This document shows positions 1 to 6,383 of a DNA stretch of 11,209 nt, one piece after another. The position numbers and the translations under genes are program-made. Below the pieces are notes generated by a model that did no database searches, was not told the DNA's origin, and saw only the letters and a program-made list of their open reading frames with translations. This stretch comes from JAGLTA01 sp023142625 (GTDB taxonomy: Bacteria > Patescibacteriota > Patescibacteriia > JAACEG01): contig DAOWHA010000067.1 in NCBI GenBank assembly GCA_030641665.1, positions 1 to 11,209 of the forward strand, written 5' to 3'. Numbering within the stretch: the first letter of the stretch is position 1; each line of letters begins with the position of its first letter.

Positions 1-14
1 ACCAATTTTTTTAT

Positions 15-46
15 TTGAAACTTTTTAATTTCTGCTATACTATAAT
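15..46 (+). promoter_or_regulatory. Putative sigma-70 promoter of the ABC ATPase gene
   Basis: A TTGAAA -35-like hexamer (15-20) is followed by TATACT (36-41) preceded by TGC, an extended -10 arrangement. The spacer is short at 15 bases; TATAAT at 41-46 is an alternative -10. Transcription would begin about 20-25 bases before the ATG at 70. Sixteen bases around the -10 (28-43) are identical to the promoter of the opposite-strand gene near 1220, which supports the reading. Confidence 0.55.
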
Positions 47-69
47 TAAAACAATAATATTTTAAATCT

Positions 70-792
70 ATGAATTTAATAAGCGTTAAGAATTTAAAAA
101 AAGAATTTATAACTGGAGATATTATAACTAAAGTCTTGCGCGGAATCTCTTTTGATATTGAGAAAGGAGAATTCGCGGCTATTATGGGACCGTCCGGGTC
201 GGGAAAATCAACCTTGATGCATATCTTGGGATTTTTAGACAAAGCGACGACTGGCGAATACAAATTTGAAAACAGAGATGTGATCGGCTTGGAAGACGAC
301 GAGCTGGCGTGCTGGCGAAATGAAAAAGTCGGTTTTGTTTTTCAGTCTTTTAATCTGTTGCCGCGCTTGACAGTATTAGAAAATGTAAAACTGCCGCTCA
401 CCTACTCCAGCCGATATAAAGACGCGGCGATGGAGGAACAAACGAAAAAAATTTTAAAAAAAGTCGGCTTGGAGCATAGGATGAACTATTACACTAATCA
501 AATATCAGGCGGCGAAAAACAGAGAGTCGCTATCGCGCGCGCTTTAGTTAATAATCCTTCTATTATTTTTGCGGACGAGCCGACTGGAAACCTTGATTCG
601 AAATCAGGAATTCAAATAATGGAAATTCTGCAAAAATTAAACAGGGACGGCAATACTATTATTTTAGTCACGCATGAAACTTATACTTCAGAACACGCGA
701 AAAGGATTATTAAAATCGTTGACGGCAGAATCGTTGATGACTATCAAGTTAAAAATAGAAGGATAGCCCAAGACGGAGAAACACTTAAATAA
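70..792 (+). CDS. ABC transporter ATP-binding protein, MacB/LolD type
   Basis: This is the cytoplasmic ATPase of a MacB/LolD-family (type VII) ABC system, which uses ATP to drive conformational change in an FtsX-like permease for export or extraction of lipoproteins, peptides or drugs. All ATPase motifs are intact: Walker A GPSGSGKST (residues 40-48), Q-loop Q92, signature ISGGEKQ (145-151), Walker B IIFADE (165-170), D-loop NLDS (174-177) and switch histidine H202. The 240-residue length is normal for the family. The start has no Shine-Dalgarno sequence, only AT-rich leader. The permease that should partner it begins about 780 bases downstream, an unusual distance since these two genes are normally adjacent. 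No periplasmic MacA-like adaptor gene is seen in the window. The substrate cannot be told from sequence. Confidence 0.95.
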   Translation: MNLISVKNLKKEFITGDIITKVLRGISFDIEKGEFAAIMGPSGSGKSTLMHILGFLDKATTGEYKFENRDVIGLEDDELACWRNEKVGFVFQSFNLLPRLTVLENVKLPLTYSSRYKDAAMEEQTKKILKKVGLEHRMNYYTNQISGGEKQRVAIARALVNNPSIIFADEPTGNLDSKSGIQIMEILQKLNRDGNTIILVTHETYTSEHAKRIIKIVDGRIVDDYQVKNRRIAQDGETLK

Positions 793-829
793 AAATGAAA
801 AGCCCCCGAACGAATAAACGCCGAGGGCT
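791..829 (-). terminator. Rho-independent terminator of the minus-strand small gene
   Basis: AGCCC (801-805) pairs with GGGCT (825-829), with two further pairs inside a mismatch. Read on the minus strand the hairpin is followed by TTTCATTTTT, the U-rich tail of an intrinsic terminator, 38 bases past the stop of the 868-1149 gene. On the plus strand no T-run follows, so it would stop ATPase transcripts poorly. Confidence 0.55.
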
Positions 830-867
830 ACGATGCTAATTTGTTATGCTTTTTGAATCCGGGCTCT

Positions 868-1149
868 TTAAGGTACTCGTGGGAGATACTTGGCAAAAAT
901 TAGCCTTATGCTTTTATCAAGTTCCGCCCAACTGTATATCTCGGACTTTTCTATCCTTATCTTATGTCTTGAAACTGTGGCGCCAATTACTCCTGCTGTA
1001 ACCTTAAGACTTGTAATTAAAGACTTGGTTGAAATGAGAACTCTTGACATTCTTACTAATTCTTGTCTGCAATGGAAATAACGGACATTGTAATTATTAG
1101 AAACATCTTCTATCTTTACTCCTAAACAATACCTTGTTAATAGTTTCAT
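868..1149 (-). CDS. Hypothetical 93-residue protein on the opposite strand between ABC ATPase and permease
   Basis: I do not recognise this protein. It is 93 residues, basic (many Arg and Lys, for example RYFHCRQELVRMSR near residues 23-36), with no clear membrane segment or metal motif beyond two isolated cysteines (8 and 27). What supports it as a gene is its surroundings: a near-consensus promoter (1220-1247), a leader hairpin (1170-1186), an AAGGAG Shine-Dalgarno sequence (1159-1164) nine bases before the ATG, and a terminator just past its stop. It is the only gene in the window with a strong Shine-Dalgarno, which sets it apart from its neighbours and may mean separate origin or high expression. 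Its transcript runs head-on against the ATPase gene. It could instead be a structured non-coding RNA whose reading frame is incidental. Confidence 0.55.
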   Translation of the reverse strand: MKLLTRYCLGVKIEDVSNNYNVRYFHCRQELVRMSRVLISTKSLITSLKVTAGVIGATVSRHKIRIEKSEIYSWAELDKSIRLIFAKYLPRVP

Positions 1150-1158
1150 GATTTTTTT

Positions 1159-1164
1159 CTCCTT
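1159..1164 (-). promoter_or_regulatory. Strong Shine-Dalgarno site (AAGGAG)
   Basis: AAGGAG on the minus strand lies nine bases before the ATG at 1149. It fixes that start and is exceptional in a window where the other starts have only A/T-rich upstream sequence. Confidence 0.7.
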
Positions 1165-1169
1165 TTTTA

Positions 1170-1186
1170 CCGCGATACCCTCGCGG
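1170..1186 (-). promoter_or_regulatory. Leader hairpin before the minus-strand small gene
   Basis: CCGCGA and TCGCGG form a perfect six-pair stem (1170-1175 with 1181-1186) around a five-base loop, in the 5' leader directly before the Shine-Dalgarno site. No U-run follows, so it is not a terminator. It may stabilise the transcript or control access to the ribosome binding site. Confidence 0.5.
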
Positions 1187-1219
1187 CTTGGGTAATATTT
1201 AATTTTTTAGCATCAAAAT

Positions 1220-1247
1220 AGTATAGCAGAAATAAAAAATATGTCAA
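1220..1247 (-). promoter_or_regulatory. Sigma-70 promoter of the minus-strand small gene
   Basis: On the minus strand a perfect TTGACA (1247-1242) is followed after 16 bases by TATACT (1225-1220) with an extended TGC in front. The expected start of transcription is near 1213, giving a leader of about 65 bases that contains the hairpin and Shine-Dalgarno. Confidence 0.75.
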
Positions 1248-1282
1248 GAGTAAATCCGCAAAATTTAAAGGTGTAATAAAAA

Positions 1283-1519
1283 TGTCTGCGAGGAGTTTTC
1301 CCATATTGTCTTTGCGAGGAGCCGAATGAGCCCCGTTATCCAACGGGATAAACTCCGCGAATGAGATGCGACGAAGCCACGCCTAACGGGTGGTCACCCG
1401 ACAGGGCGACAATCCCATTACTAAGTAGAAGGAACTGTAATTATAGATTTGTTCGACTCAGTAATAGGATTGCTTCGTCGCTCTCTCTCACTGCGTTCGC
1501 TCGGCTCCTCGCAAAGACA
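1283..1519. repeat. GC-rich nested inverted-repeat element (MITE/REP-like)
   Basis: A 19-bp perfect terminal inverted repeat (1307-1325 with 1501-1519) encloses shorter matching arms: GCGAA/TTCGC (1357-1361 with 1496-1500), GCGACGAAGC/GCTTCGTCGC (1368-1377 with 1472-1481) and a 13-bp pair with one mismatch (1410-1422 with 1460-1472). Two local hairpins, 1332-1347 and 1387-1400, sit in the left arm. A second, slightly shorter copy of the left end occurs at 1283-1295. By hand count 1307-1519 is about half G+C, well above the AT-rich surroundings. The TTGCGAGGAG and GCGACGAAGCAATC words resemble dispersed repeats known from many bacterial genomes. No transposase lies nearby, so it would be non-autonomous. 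The 64-codon open frame inside it is not a credible gene. Confidence 0.75.
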
Positions 1520-1527
1520 GATAGGCT

Positions 1528-1556
1528 TATACATTTCGTAATTCAAAAAGTATAAT
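1528..1556 (+). promoter_or_regulatory. Possible promoter of the ABC permease gene
   Basis: TATACA (1528-1533) and a perfect TATAAT (1551-1556) are separated by 17 bases. Transcription would start close to 1563, leaving a leader of only about nine bases before the ATG at 1572, so this message would be nearly leaderless. The promoter lies just outside the inverted-repeat element and could explain how the permease is still expressed after separation from the ATPase. Confidence 0.45.
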
Positions 1557-1571
1557 TCTTAATTCTAAAAA

Positions 1572-2825
1572 ATGTTCAACCAACTCAAACAATCCATCAC
1601 AGCTTCAATCGCAGTTCTTCTGTCAAATAAAATCAGAAGTTTTTTGACTATGCTCGGCATTATTATCGGCGTGAGCGCGGTTATTATTATTATGGCTGTC
1701 GGAGCCGGAGCCCAGAGCCTAATTTTATCGCAGATTGAAAGCTTGGGAACAAATATTATCGGAGTAATGCCCGGCAAGTCAGAAGAAAACAGCCCGCCGA
1801 CAAGCGCGATGGGGATTATCATAACAACTTTAACCTACGAAGACGCGATGGCGCTGAAAAACAAAAGCAATGTTCCGAATATAGTGGATGTCGTGGCTTA
1901 CACAAAAGGCGTGGCAGCCGTCAGTTATAAAGCCGTCAGTTATGACACAAATTTAAGCGGATGCACAGTCGGCTATTTAGCCGTTGAGGGCGGCGAATTA
2001 GAGGATGGAAGATTTCTGACCAAAGAGGAGGAAAAAAATTTAGCGCGAGTGGCTGTCTTGGGCAGTACGGTAAAAAATGAACTGTTTGGAGATTCCGCCG
2101 CGGTTGGAAAAAAAATCAAAATTAAAAAACACTTGTTTGAAGTAATCGGGGTTATAAAAGAAAGGGGCACTGTGGCTTTTCAGGATTATGACGACCAGAT
2201 TATCCTTCCGATTAAAACTATGCAAAAATTGATCGTGGGCGTTAATCATCTCGGGCTTATCAGGGCTAAAATAGACAATGAAAAAAACATTGAGCGAGTT
2301 ATTAAAGATGTGGAAATTACTTTGCGCGACCGCCATGATATAACTGATATGAGCGGAGACAGTGATGATTTTACAGTAAGGAGCGGAGCAGAAGCTTTGG
2401 ATATGATCACAGTTATCACTGACGCGCTCCGTTATTTCTTGGCGGCAATGGCCGCGATATCGCTTATTGTCGGCGGCATCGGCATTATGAATATAATGCT
2501 TGTAAATATAACCGAGCGGACGCGCGAAATCGGCTTGCGGAAAGCGGTTGGAGCCAGCAACGCGCAAATTAAAAATCAATTTTTAATTGAAGCCGCGATC
2601 TTAACATTTATCGGAGGTTTAATAGGAATTGCAATAGGCGTTATTATCTCCTATTTAATAGCGATTGCAGCTAACTTTTTGGATTACGATTGGGCTTTTA
2701 TTATTTCTCCAATATCTATTATGCTCGCTATTATAGTATCAACCGCTGTCGGATTAATTTTTGGATTATATCCGGCAATAAAAGCGAGCCGCCTTGAACC
2801 GATTGAAGCGATAAGGTATGAATAG
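1572..2825 (+). CDS. MacB-like ABC transporter permease (FtsX domain)
   Basis: This is the inner-membrane subunit that works with the 70-792 ATPase. The 417 residues follow the MacB plan: cytoplasmic start with SNKIRSFLTMLGIIIGVSAVI, first membrane helix about 24-46, a large extracytoplasmic MacB_PCD region (about 47-285), then an FtsX domain with three helices at about 286-312, 340-368 and 376-400. Family hallmarks are NITERTREIGLRKAVGAS (312-329) and the C-terminal YPAIKASRLEPIEAIRYE (400-417). Length is typical. The gene ends with TAG. It has no Shine-Dalgarno. Whether it is transcribed from the promoter at 1528-1556 or reads through from the ATPase is open. The 179-codon frame on the opposite strand (2040-2579) is a shadow of this gene. 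Confidence 0.95.
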   Translation: MFNQLKQSITASIAVLLSNKIRSFLTMLGIIIGVSAVIIIMAVGAGAQSLILSQIESLGTNIIGVMPGKSEENSPPTSAMGIIITTLTYEDAMALKNKSNVPNIVDVVAYTKGVAAVSYKAVSYDTNLSGCTVGYLAVEGGELEDGRFLTKEEEKNLARVAVLGSTVKNELFGDSAAVGKKIKIKKHLFEVIGVIKERGTVAFQDYDDQIILPIKTMQKLIVGVNHLGLIRAKIDNEKNIERVIKDVEITLRDRHDITDMSGDSDDFTVRSGAEALDMITVITDALRYFLAAMAAISLIVGGIGIMNIMLVNITERTREIGLRKAVGASNAQIKNQFLIEAAILTFIGGLIGIAIGVIISYLIAIAANFLDYDWAFIISPISIMLAIIVSTAVGLIFGLYPAIKASRLEPIEAIRYE

Positions 2826-2830
2826 AAAAT

Positions 2831-2859
2831 TTGGATAAATTATAATATTAAGTTATAAT
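2831..2859 (+). promoter_or_regulatory. Putative promoter of the rodA-comEC operon
   Basis: TTGGAT (2831-2836) lies 17 bases before a perfect TATAAT (2854-2859); the expected transcript start is near 2866, about 26 bases before the ATG at 2892. A second TATAAT at 2841-2846 lacks a good -35. The four downstream genes are too tightly packed to need their own promoters. Confidence 0.5.
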
Positions 2860-2891
2860 AAATTTGCCGCGTAAAATAAAATATTAAAATT

Positions 2892-3779
2892 ATGATGCAA
2901 GATTGGGAATTAAGCGATTTTAAATTAAAAATCGGATATTGGTTCATATCTAATAAAATTTTCGTAAAAAGATTTTTTCTGTTTTTTTTAATTATCGCAA
3001 ATGTTCTGCTGATAAGCCTTAGCGGAGCGCGAATAATAAAATATTATACCATAGAAAGGATTGAATTTAATAAAATGATATCTGATATAAATTCCGCATC
3101 TATAAATTTTAAATCTTATCAAGAAAGAAACAGAGCGCTTGATCTGCAAATTTCAGAATTAGATGTAATAAGCCTTGGAAATAACCGATATAATTTAATT
3201 GCCAAAGTAAGCAATCCAAACGCAAAAAAATGGATAGCGGAAAATGTTGAATATTATTTTTATTCAGATAATTTTCAATCTGAACATAAAAAAAGTTTTA
3301 TTTTTCCAGGAGAGAAAAAATTTTTAGCGATTTTTAATATTGAAAGCGATTTGGTAATCCGAAATCCGAAATTATTCATATCAAACATTAAATGGAAAAA
3401 AGTTGAAGAAAAAAATATTGAAAATTTTTCCAACGAGATAAAGGAGATGTCTGAGTTTCAGATTAAAGAAACAAATTGTTTTTCTTTTTCATATCTTCAA
3501 AATAAGGATTCAAGAAGCTCAATTAGTTTTTTAGTTAAAAATAATACTATTTACAACTATTATGAAGTAGGATTTTTTATCATAACTTATAGCGGTCCGA
3601 TAATTACCAGCGCCAACTATCTGCAGTTAGATAACTTTATGGCAGGCGAAGAAAAAAGGGCGGAAATAAGATGGCAGCAAACAATACCGAAACCGTCTCA
3701 AATTGTCATAAAACCTGAAATAAATATTTTGGATAAAAATATTATTATAGGCAAAGATTATGTCGGGCTGCCAAAATAA
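2892..3779 (+). CDS. Hypothetical single-pass membrane protein, first gene of the rodA-comEC operon
   Basis: I do not recognise a named family. The 295 residues begin with a short cytoplasmic stretch, then basic residues and one hydrophobic helix (about 28-46), followed by an extracytoplasmic region rich in beta-type alternation. Two segments of that region look alike in layout: about 85-165 (the run with LGNNRYNLIAKVSNPN) and about 190-280 (the run with SSISFLVKNNTIYNYYEVGFF). Both resemble Ig-like modules built around a conserved Asn turn. It precedes the RodA-like gene by 27 bases, so an envelope or cell-wall role is a reasonable inference. The start is ATGATG without Shine-Dalgarno; either ATG could serve. 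Confidence 0.85.
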   Translation: MMQDWELSDFKLKIGYWFISNKIFVKRFFLFFLIIANVLLISLSGARIIKYYTIERIEFNKMISDINSASINFKSYQERNRALDLQISELDVISLGNNRYNLIAKVSNPNAKKWIAENVEYYFYSDNFQSEHKKSFIFPGEKKFLAIFNIESDLVIRNPKLFISNIKWKKVEEKNIENFSNEIKEMSEFQIKETNCFSFSYLQNKDSRSSISFLVKNNTIYNYYEVGFFIITYSGPIITSANYLQLDNFMAGEEKRAEIRWQQTIPKPSQIVIKPEINILDKNIIIGKDYVGLPK

Positions 3780-3806
3780 AGTTATTGCGTAATTAGTTTA
3801 AAAATT

Positions 3807-4910
3807 ATGAAATTTTTACAGCGCGCGAATCTGCGCCGTTTAGACTTGTGGTTATTAACAATAATTCTTATTTTAATCGGTTTTAGCTTAATCACTATCT
3901 ATAGTTTGGATTTAAGCCAAAAAACCGATTTTTTTTATTTTAAAAAACAGCTAATTTTTTCAGTTATAGGAATAATCTGTTTTTTTGTATTTGCGTTAAT
4001 AGATTACAAAATTTTAAAAACTTATAGCTATGCCATCTATCTTTTTGCTTTAACTCTATTGACATTAGTCCTTTTTTTCGGCCATACCATACACGGAACG
4101 CGCGGATGGTTTATGTTTTATGGGCTTAGCGCGCAACCGGTTGAATTTGCTAAAATTGCGATTATTATAGTCTTGGCAAGATTTTTATCTGTTCACGCGT
4201 ACGAAATAAAAAATTTTTCTTATATTTTTTTAAGCGCGATTCTGTTGTCTCCCGCGATTTTATTAACGCTTCTGCAGCCTGATTTAGGATCAGCGGCAAT
4301 TCTATTAATCTTATGGGTGGGTATGTTGCTTGTGAGTGGAATAAAGAAAAAACATTTTTTTTTATTATCAGCGTCTTTTATATTATGTTTTTGCCTTGCT
4401 TGGCTTTTTGGATTTAAAGATTATCAAAAAGATAGGATTTTAACATTTTTAAATCCGTCATTAGATCCTTTAATGTCGGGATATAATGTTATTCAATCAA
4501 CTATTGCCGTCGGCTCTGGAAAACTATTCGGCCACGGAATCTCTTCTGGGTCGCAAAGCCAATTGCAATTTTTGCCCGAAGCGCATACTGATTTTATATT
4601 CTCAAGTTTAGCCGAGGGACTGGGATTGATCGGCTCGGGGTTATTGCTATTTCTATTCGCGATTCTATTTTATAAAATAATTAAACAATTAAAAAATGTG
4701 TCTGATGATTTCGGAATTTTTTTAGTATCTGGAATTTTAACATATTTCATAAGCCAAATTTTTCTTAATATCGCAATGAACATCGGGATAGCTCCAGTAA
4801 TGGGAATTCCGCTTCCGCTTATAAGCTATGGCGGCAGTTCTTTAGTGGTAAGTTTTATAATGCTCGGAATAACCGCCAATGTTTTAATGCAACGATTAAC
4901 CCTGAAATAA
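3807..4910 (+). CDS. rodA: RodA/FtsW-family (SEDS) peptidoglycan glycosyltransferase
   Basis: SEDS proteins polymerise lipid II into glycan strands in the plasma membrane, normally with a class B penicillin-binding protein. The 367-residue protein is about ten membrane helices long and shows the SEDS signatures: GTRGW (97-101), LQPDLGSA (156-163), KDRI (208-211), NPSLDPLMSGYN (216-227), the FLPEAHTDFIFSSLAE block (255-270) with the essential aspartate D262, and PLPLISYGGSS (335-345). The short loops and SGYN/HTDFIF wording fit RodA (elongation) rather than FtsW, though the split is not certain from reading alone. No penicillin-binding protein or mreBCD gene is present in the window. It ends one base before the ComEC gene, so the two are almost certainly cotranscribed. 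Confidence 0.93.
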   Translation: MKFLQRANLRRLDLWLLTIILILIGFSLITIYSLDLSQKTDFFYFKKQLIFSVIGIICFFVFALIDYKILKTYSYAIYLFALTLLTLVLFFGHTIHGTRGWFMFYGLSAQPVEFAKIAIIIVLARFLSVHAYEIKNFSYIFLSAILLSPAILLTLLQPDLGSAAILLILWVGMLLVSGIKKKHFFLLSASFILCFCLAWLFGFKDYQKDRILTFLNPSLDPLMSGYNVIQSTIAVGSGKLFGHGISSGSQSQLQFLPEAHTDFIFSSLAEGLGLIGSGLLLFLFAILFYKIIKQLKNVSDDFGIFLVSGILTYFISQIFLNIAMNIGIAPVMGIPLPLISYGGSSLVVSFIMLGITANVLMQRLTLK

Positions 4911-4911
4911 A

Positions 4912-6372
4912 ATGCGTCGATCCAAAATAATTTTATCAGCGGCAATCTCTTTTATATGCGGAATTGCGCTGGCTAATCTGATATCAATTCCGCTTTTTAT
5001 AATCTATTGCTTTATAATTTTAAATATCGCTATAATCTCCATATTTTGGCATAATCGCTTTTTTCGAATAACAGCTGTTCTTTTATGCTGTTTTTTATTT
5101 GGAATATTTCGCTTTGAATTTTGCAACAATACGGTTAAAAAAATTATTAACAATAATTTTCAAGAAAACAAAACTTCTTTTATCGGCGTAGTTGCGGACG
5201 AGCCGTCGCTTAAAAAAAATTATCAAAACCTGATAATTGAAAGCGGCGAAATTCCAGGCAAAATATTGGTTAACGCCAGTTTATATCCATTATATAGTTA
5301 TGGCGACAGATTAAAAATAAACTGTAAATTAAAATCAACGATCGAAGACGATGAATGGAAAAAATATTTTATTAAAGAAAAAATTTATTATTCCTGCTAT
5401 TATCCGCAAATTCAGATTATTTCAAAAAATAACAAAAGCAAATTTTACGCCCAGTTGTTAAAATTTAAGCAAAAAAACAAAATAATAATTGAAAAAAGCG
5501 TTCCGGGGCAAGAATCACAAATTCTGTCAGCTATGCTTCTCGGCTATAAAAAAAATATCCCGCCTGAACTGCAAGATAAATTTTCTCAAGCCGGGATCAG
5601 CCATATCATTGCTATTTCAGGAATGCATATTGCTATTATTATTTTTATTTTAATGTCAGTGCTTGTGAATTTCGGGCTGTGGCGGAAGCAGGTATTTTAC
5701 GCGACAATAATTTTAATCTGGATTTTTATTTTTTTAATCGGGCTGCCTCCATCCGCCATAAGGGCTGGAATTATGGCAACAATAATAATGTGGGGAATAA
5801 ATGTCGGAAGAATTAGCGGCGCTATAAATATTTTAATTTTAGCCGCAACGCTAATGCTTTTTATAAACCCGTTTCTTCTTTTTAATGATATCGGCTTTCA
5901 CCTCTCATTTTTAGCTGTTTTCGGAATTATTTATCTATCGCCGATTTTTAATGACTGGATGAAAAAATTTCATAAATTTACCGAAATAAAAAAAGTTCTG
6001 ATTATCACATTATCGGCGCAAGCAGCCACGCTTCCTTTGTCAATATATTATTTCGGCAAATTGCCGATTCTGTCTCCGCTAATTAATTTAATCATTGTTC
6101 CTCTGCTGGCTTTAATCCTATTTTTAGGATTTGCCATAATTTTATTCGGATTCATATATCTGCCAATCGCGCAAATCATAGGCATAATAGAATGGCTGAT
6201 ACTTAATTTTTTAATAAAAATCGCCTATTTTTTCACATCGCTTCCTTTTAGCTATCTGACTATTGAAAAAATAAATTTTGTCTGGATTTTAATTTCCTAT
6301 ATCACGATAATAGGCGCATTTATTTTTGTCAACAGAAAACAAAAAATAGAAACGATCTTCAGCGATTTTTAG
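4912..6372 (+). CDS. comEC: ComEC/Rec2-type DNA uptake channel, membrane part only
   Basis: ComEC forms the inner-membrane channel for single-stranded DNA in natural transformation. This 486-residue protein has the N-terminal helices (about 7-68), the soluble DUF4131/OB-like region (about 85-190), and the Competence domain with many helices. Recognisable family motifs are FSQAGISHIIAISGMHIAII (224-243), GLPPSAIRAGIMA (277-289) and DIGFHLSFLAVFGI (326-339). Full-length ComEC is usually 700-800 residues because it carries a C-terminal metallo-beta-lactamase domain. Here the chain stops with TAG just after the last helix, and that domain follows as its own gene 11 bases later. The start is one base after the rodA stop. 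In Patescibacteria ComEC and type IV pili are thought to supply nucleic acids to these reduced cells. Confidence 0.93.
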   Translation: MRRSKIILSAAISFICGIALANLISIPLFIIYCFIILNIAIISIFWHNRFFRITAVLLCCFLFGIFRFEFCNNTVKKIINNNFQENKTSFIGVVADEPSLKKNYQNLIIESGEIPGKILVNASLYPLYSYGDRLKINCKLKSTIEDDEWKKYFIKEKIYYSCYYPQIQIISKNNKSKFYAQLLKFKQKNKIIIEKSVPGQESQILSAMLLGYKKNIPPELQDKFSQAGISHIIAISGMHIAIIIFILMSVLVNFGLWRKQVFYATIILIWIFIFLIGLPPSAIRAGIMATIIMWGINVGRISGAINILILAATLMLFINPFLLFNDIGFHLSFLAVFGIIYLSPIFNDWMKKFHKFTEIKKVLIITLSAQAATLPLSIYYFGKLPILSPLINLIIVPLLALILFLGFAIILFGFIYLPIAQIIGIIEWLILNFLIKIAYFFTSLPFSYLTIEKINFVWILISYITIIGAFIFVNRKQKIETIFSDF

Positions 6373-6383
6373 TTATTTTAATT

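Noticed and set aside
832..1214. Eight-base inverted repeat (GATGCTAA / TTAGCATC) flanking the minus-strand small gene, as possible mobile-element ends
   Set aside because: Eight AT-rich bases 370 apart are expected by chance at this composition, and the right copy lies in the leader just after the promoter.
1446..1462. tRNA-like T-arm (TTCGACTC) inside the repeat element
   Set aside because: The flanking bases do not form a T-stem, and no acceptor, D-arm or anticodon arm can be drawn around it.
1361..1555. A 64-codon plus-strand open frame
   Set aside because: It lies almost wholly inside the inverted-repeat element, is rich in Arg and Ser from repeat sequence, and has no ribosome binding site or family resemblance.
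2040..2579. A 179-codon minus-strand open frame
   Set aside because: It is fully opposite the FtsX-type permease, whose own sequence is strongly conserved; no promoter or recognisable motif supports the antisense frame.
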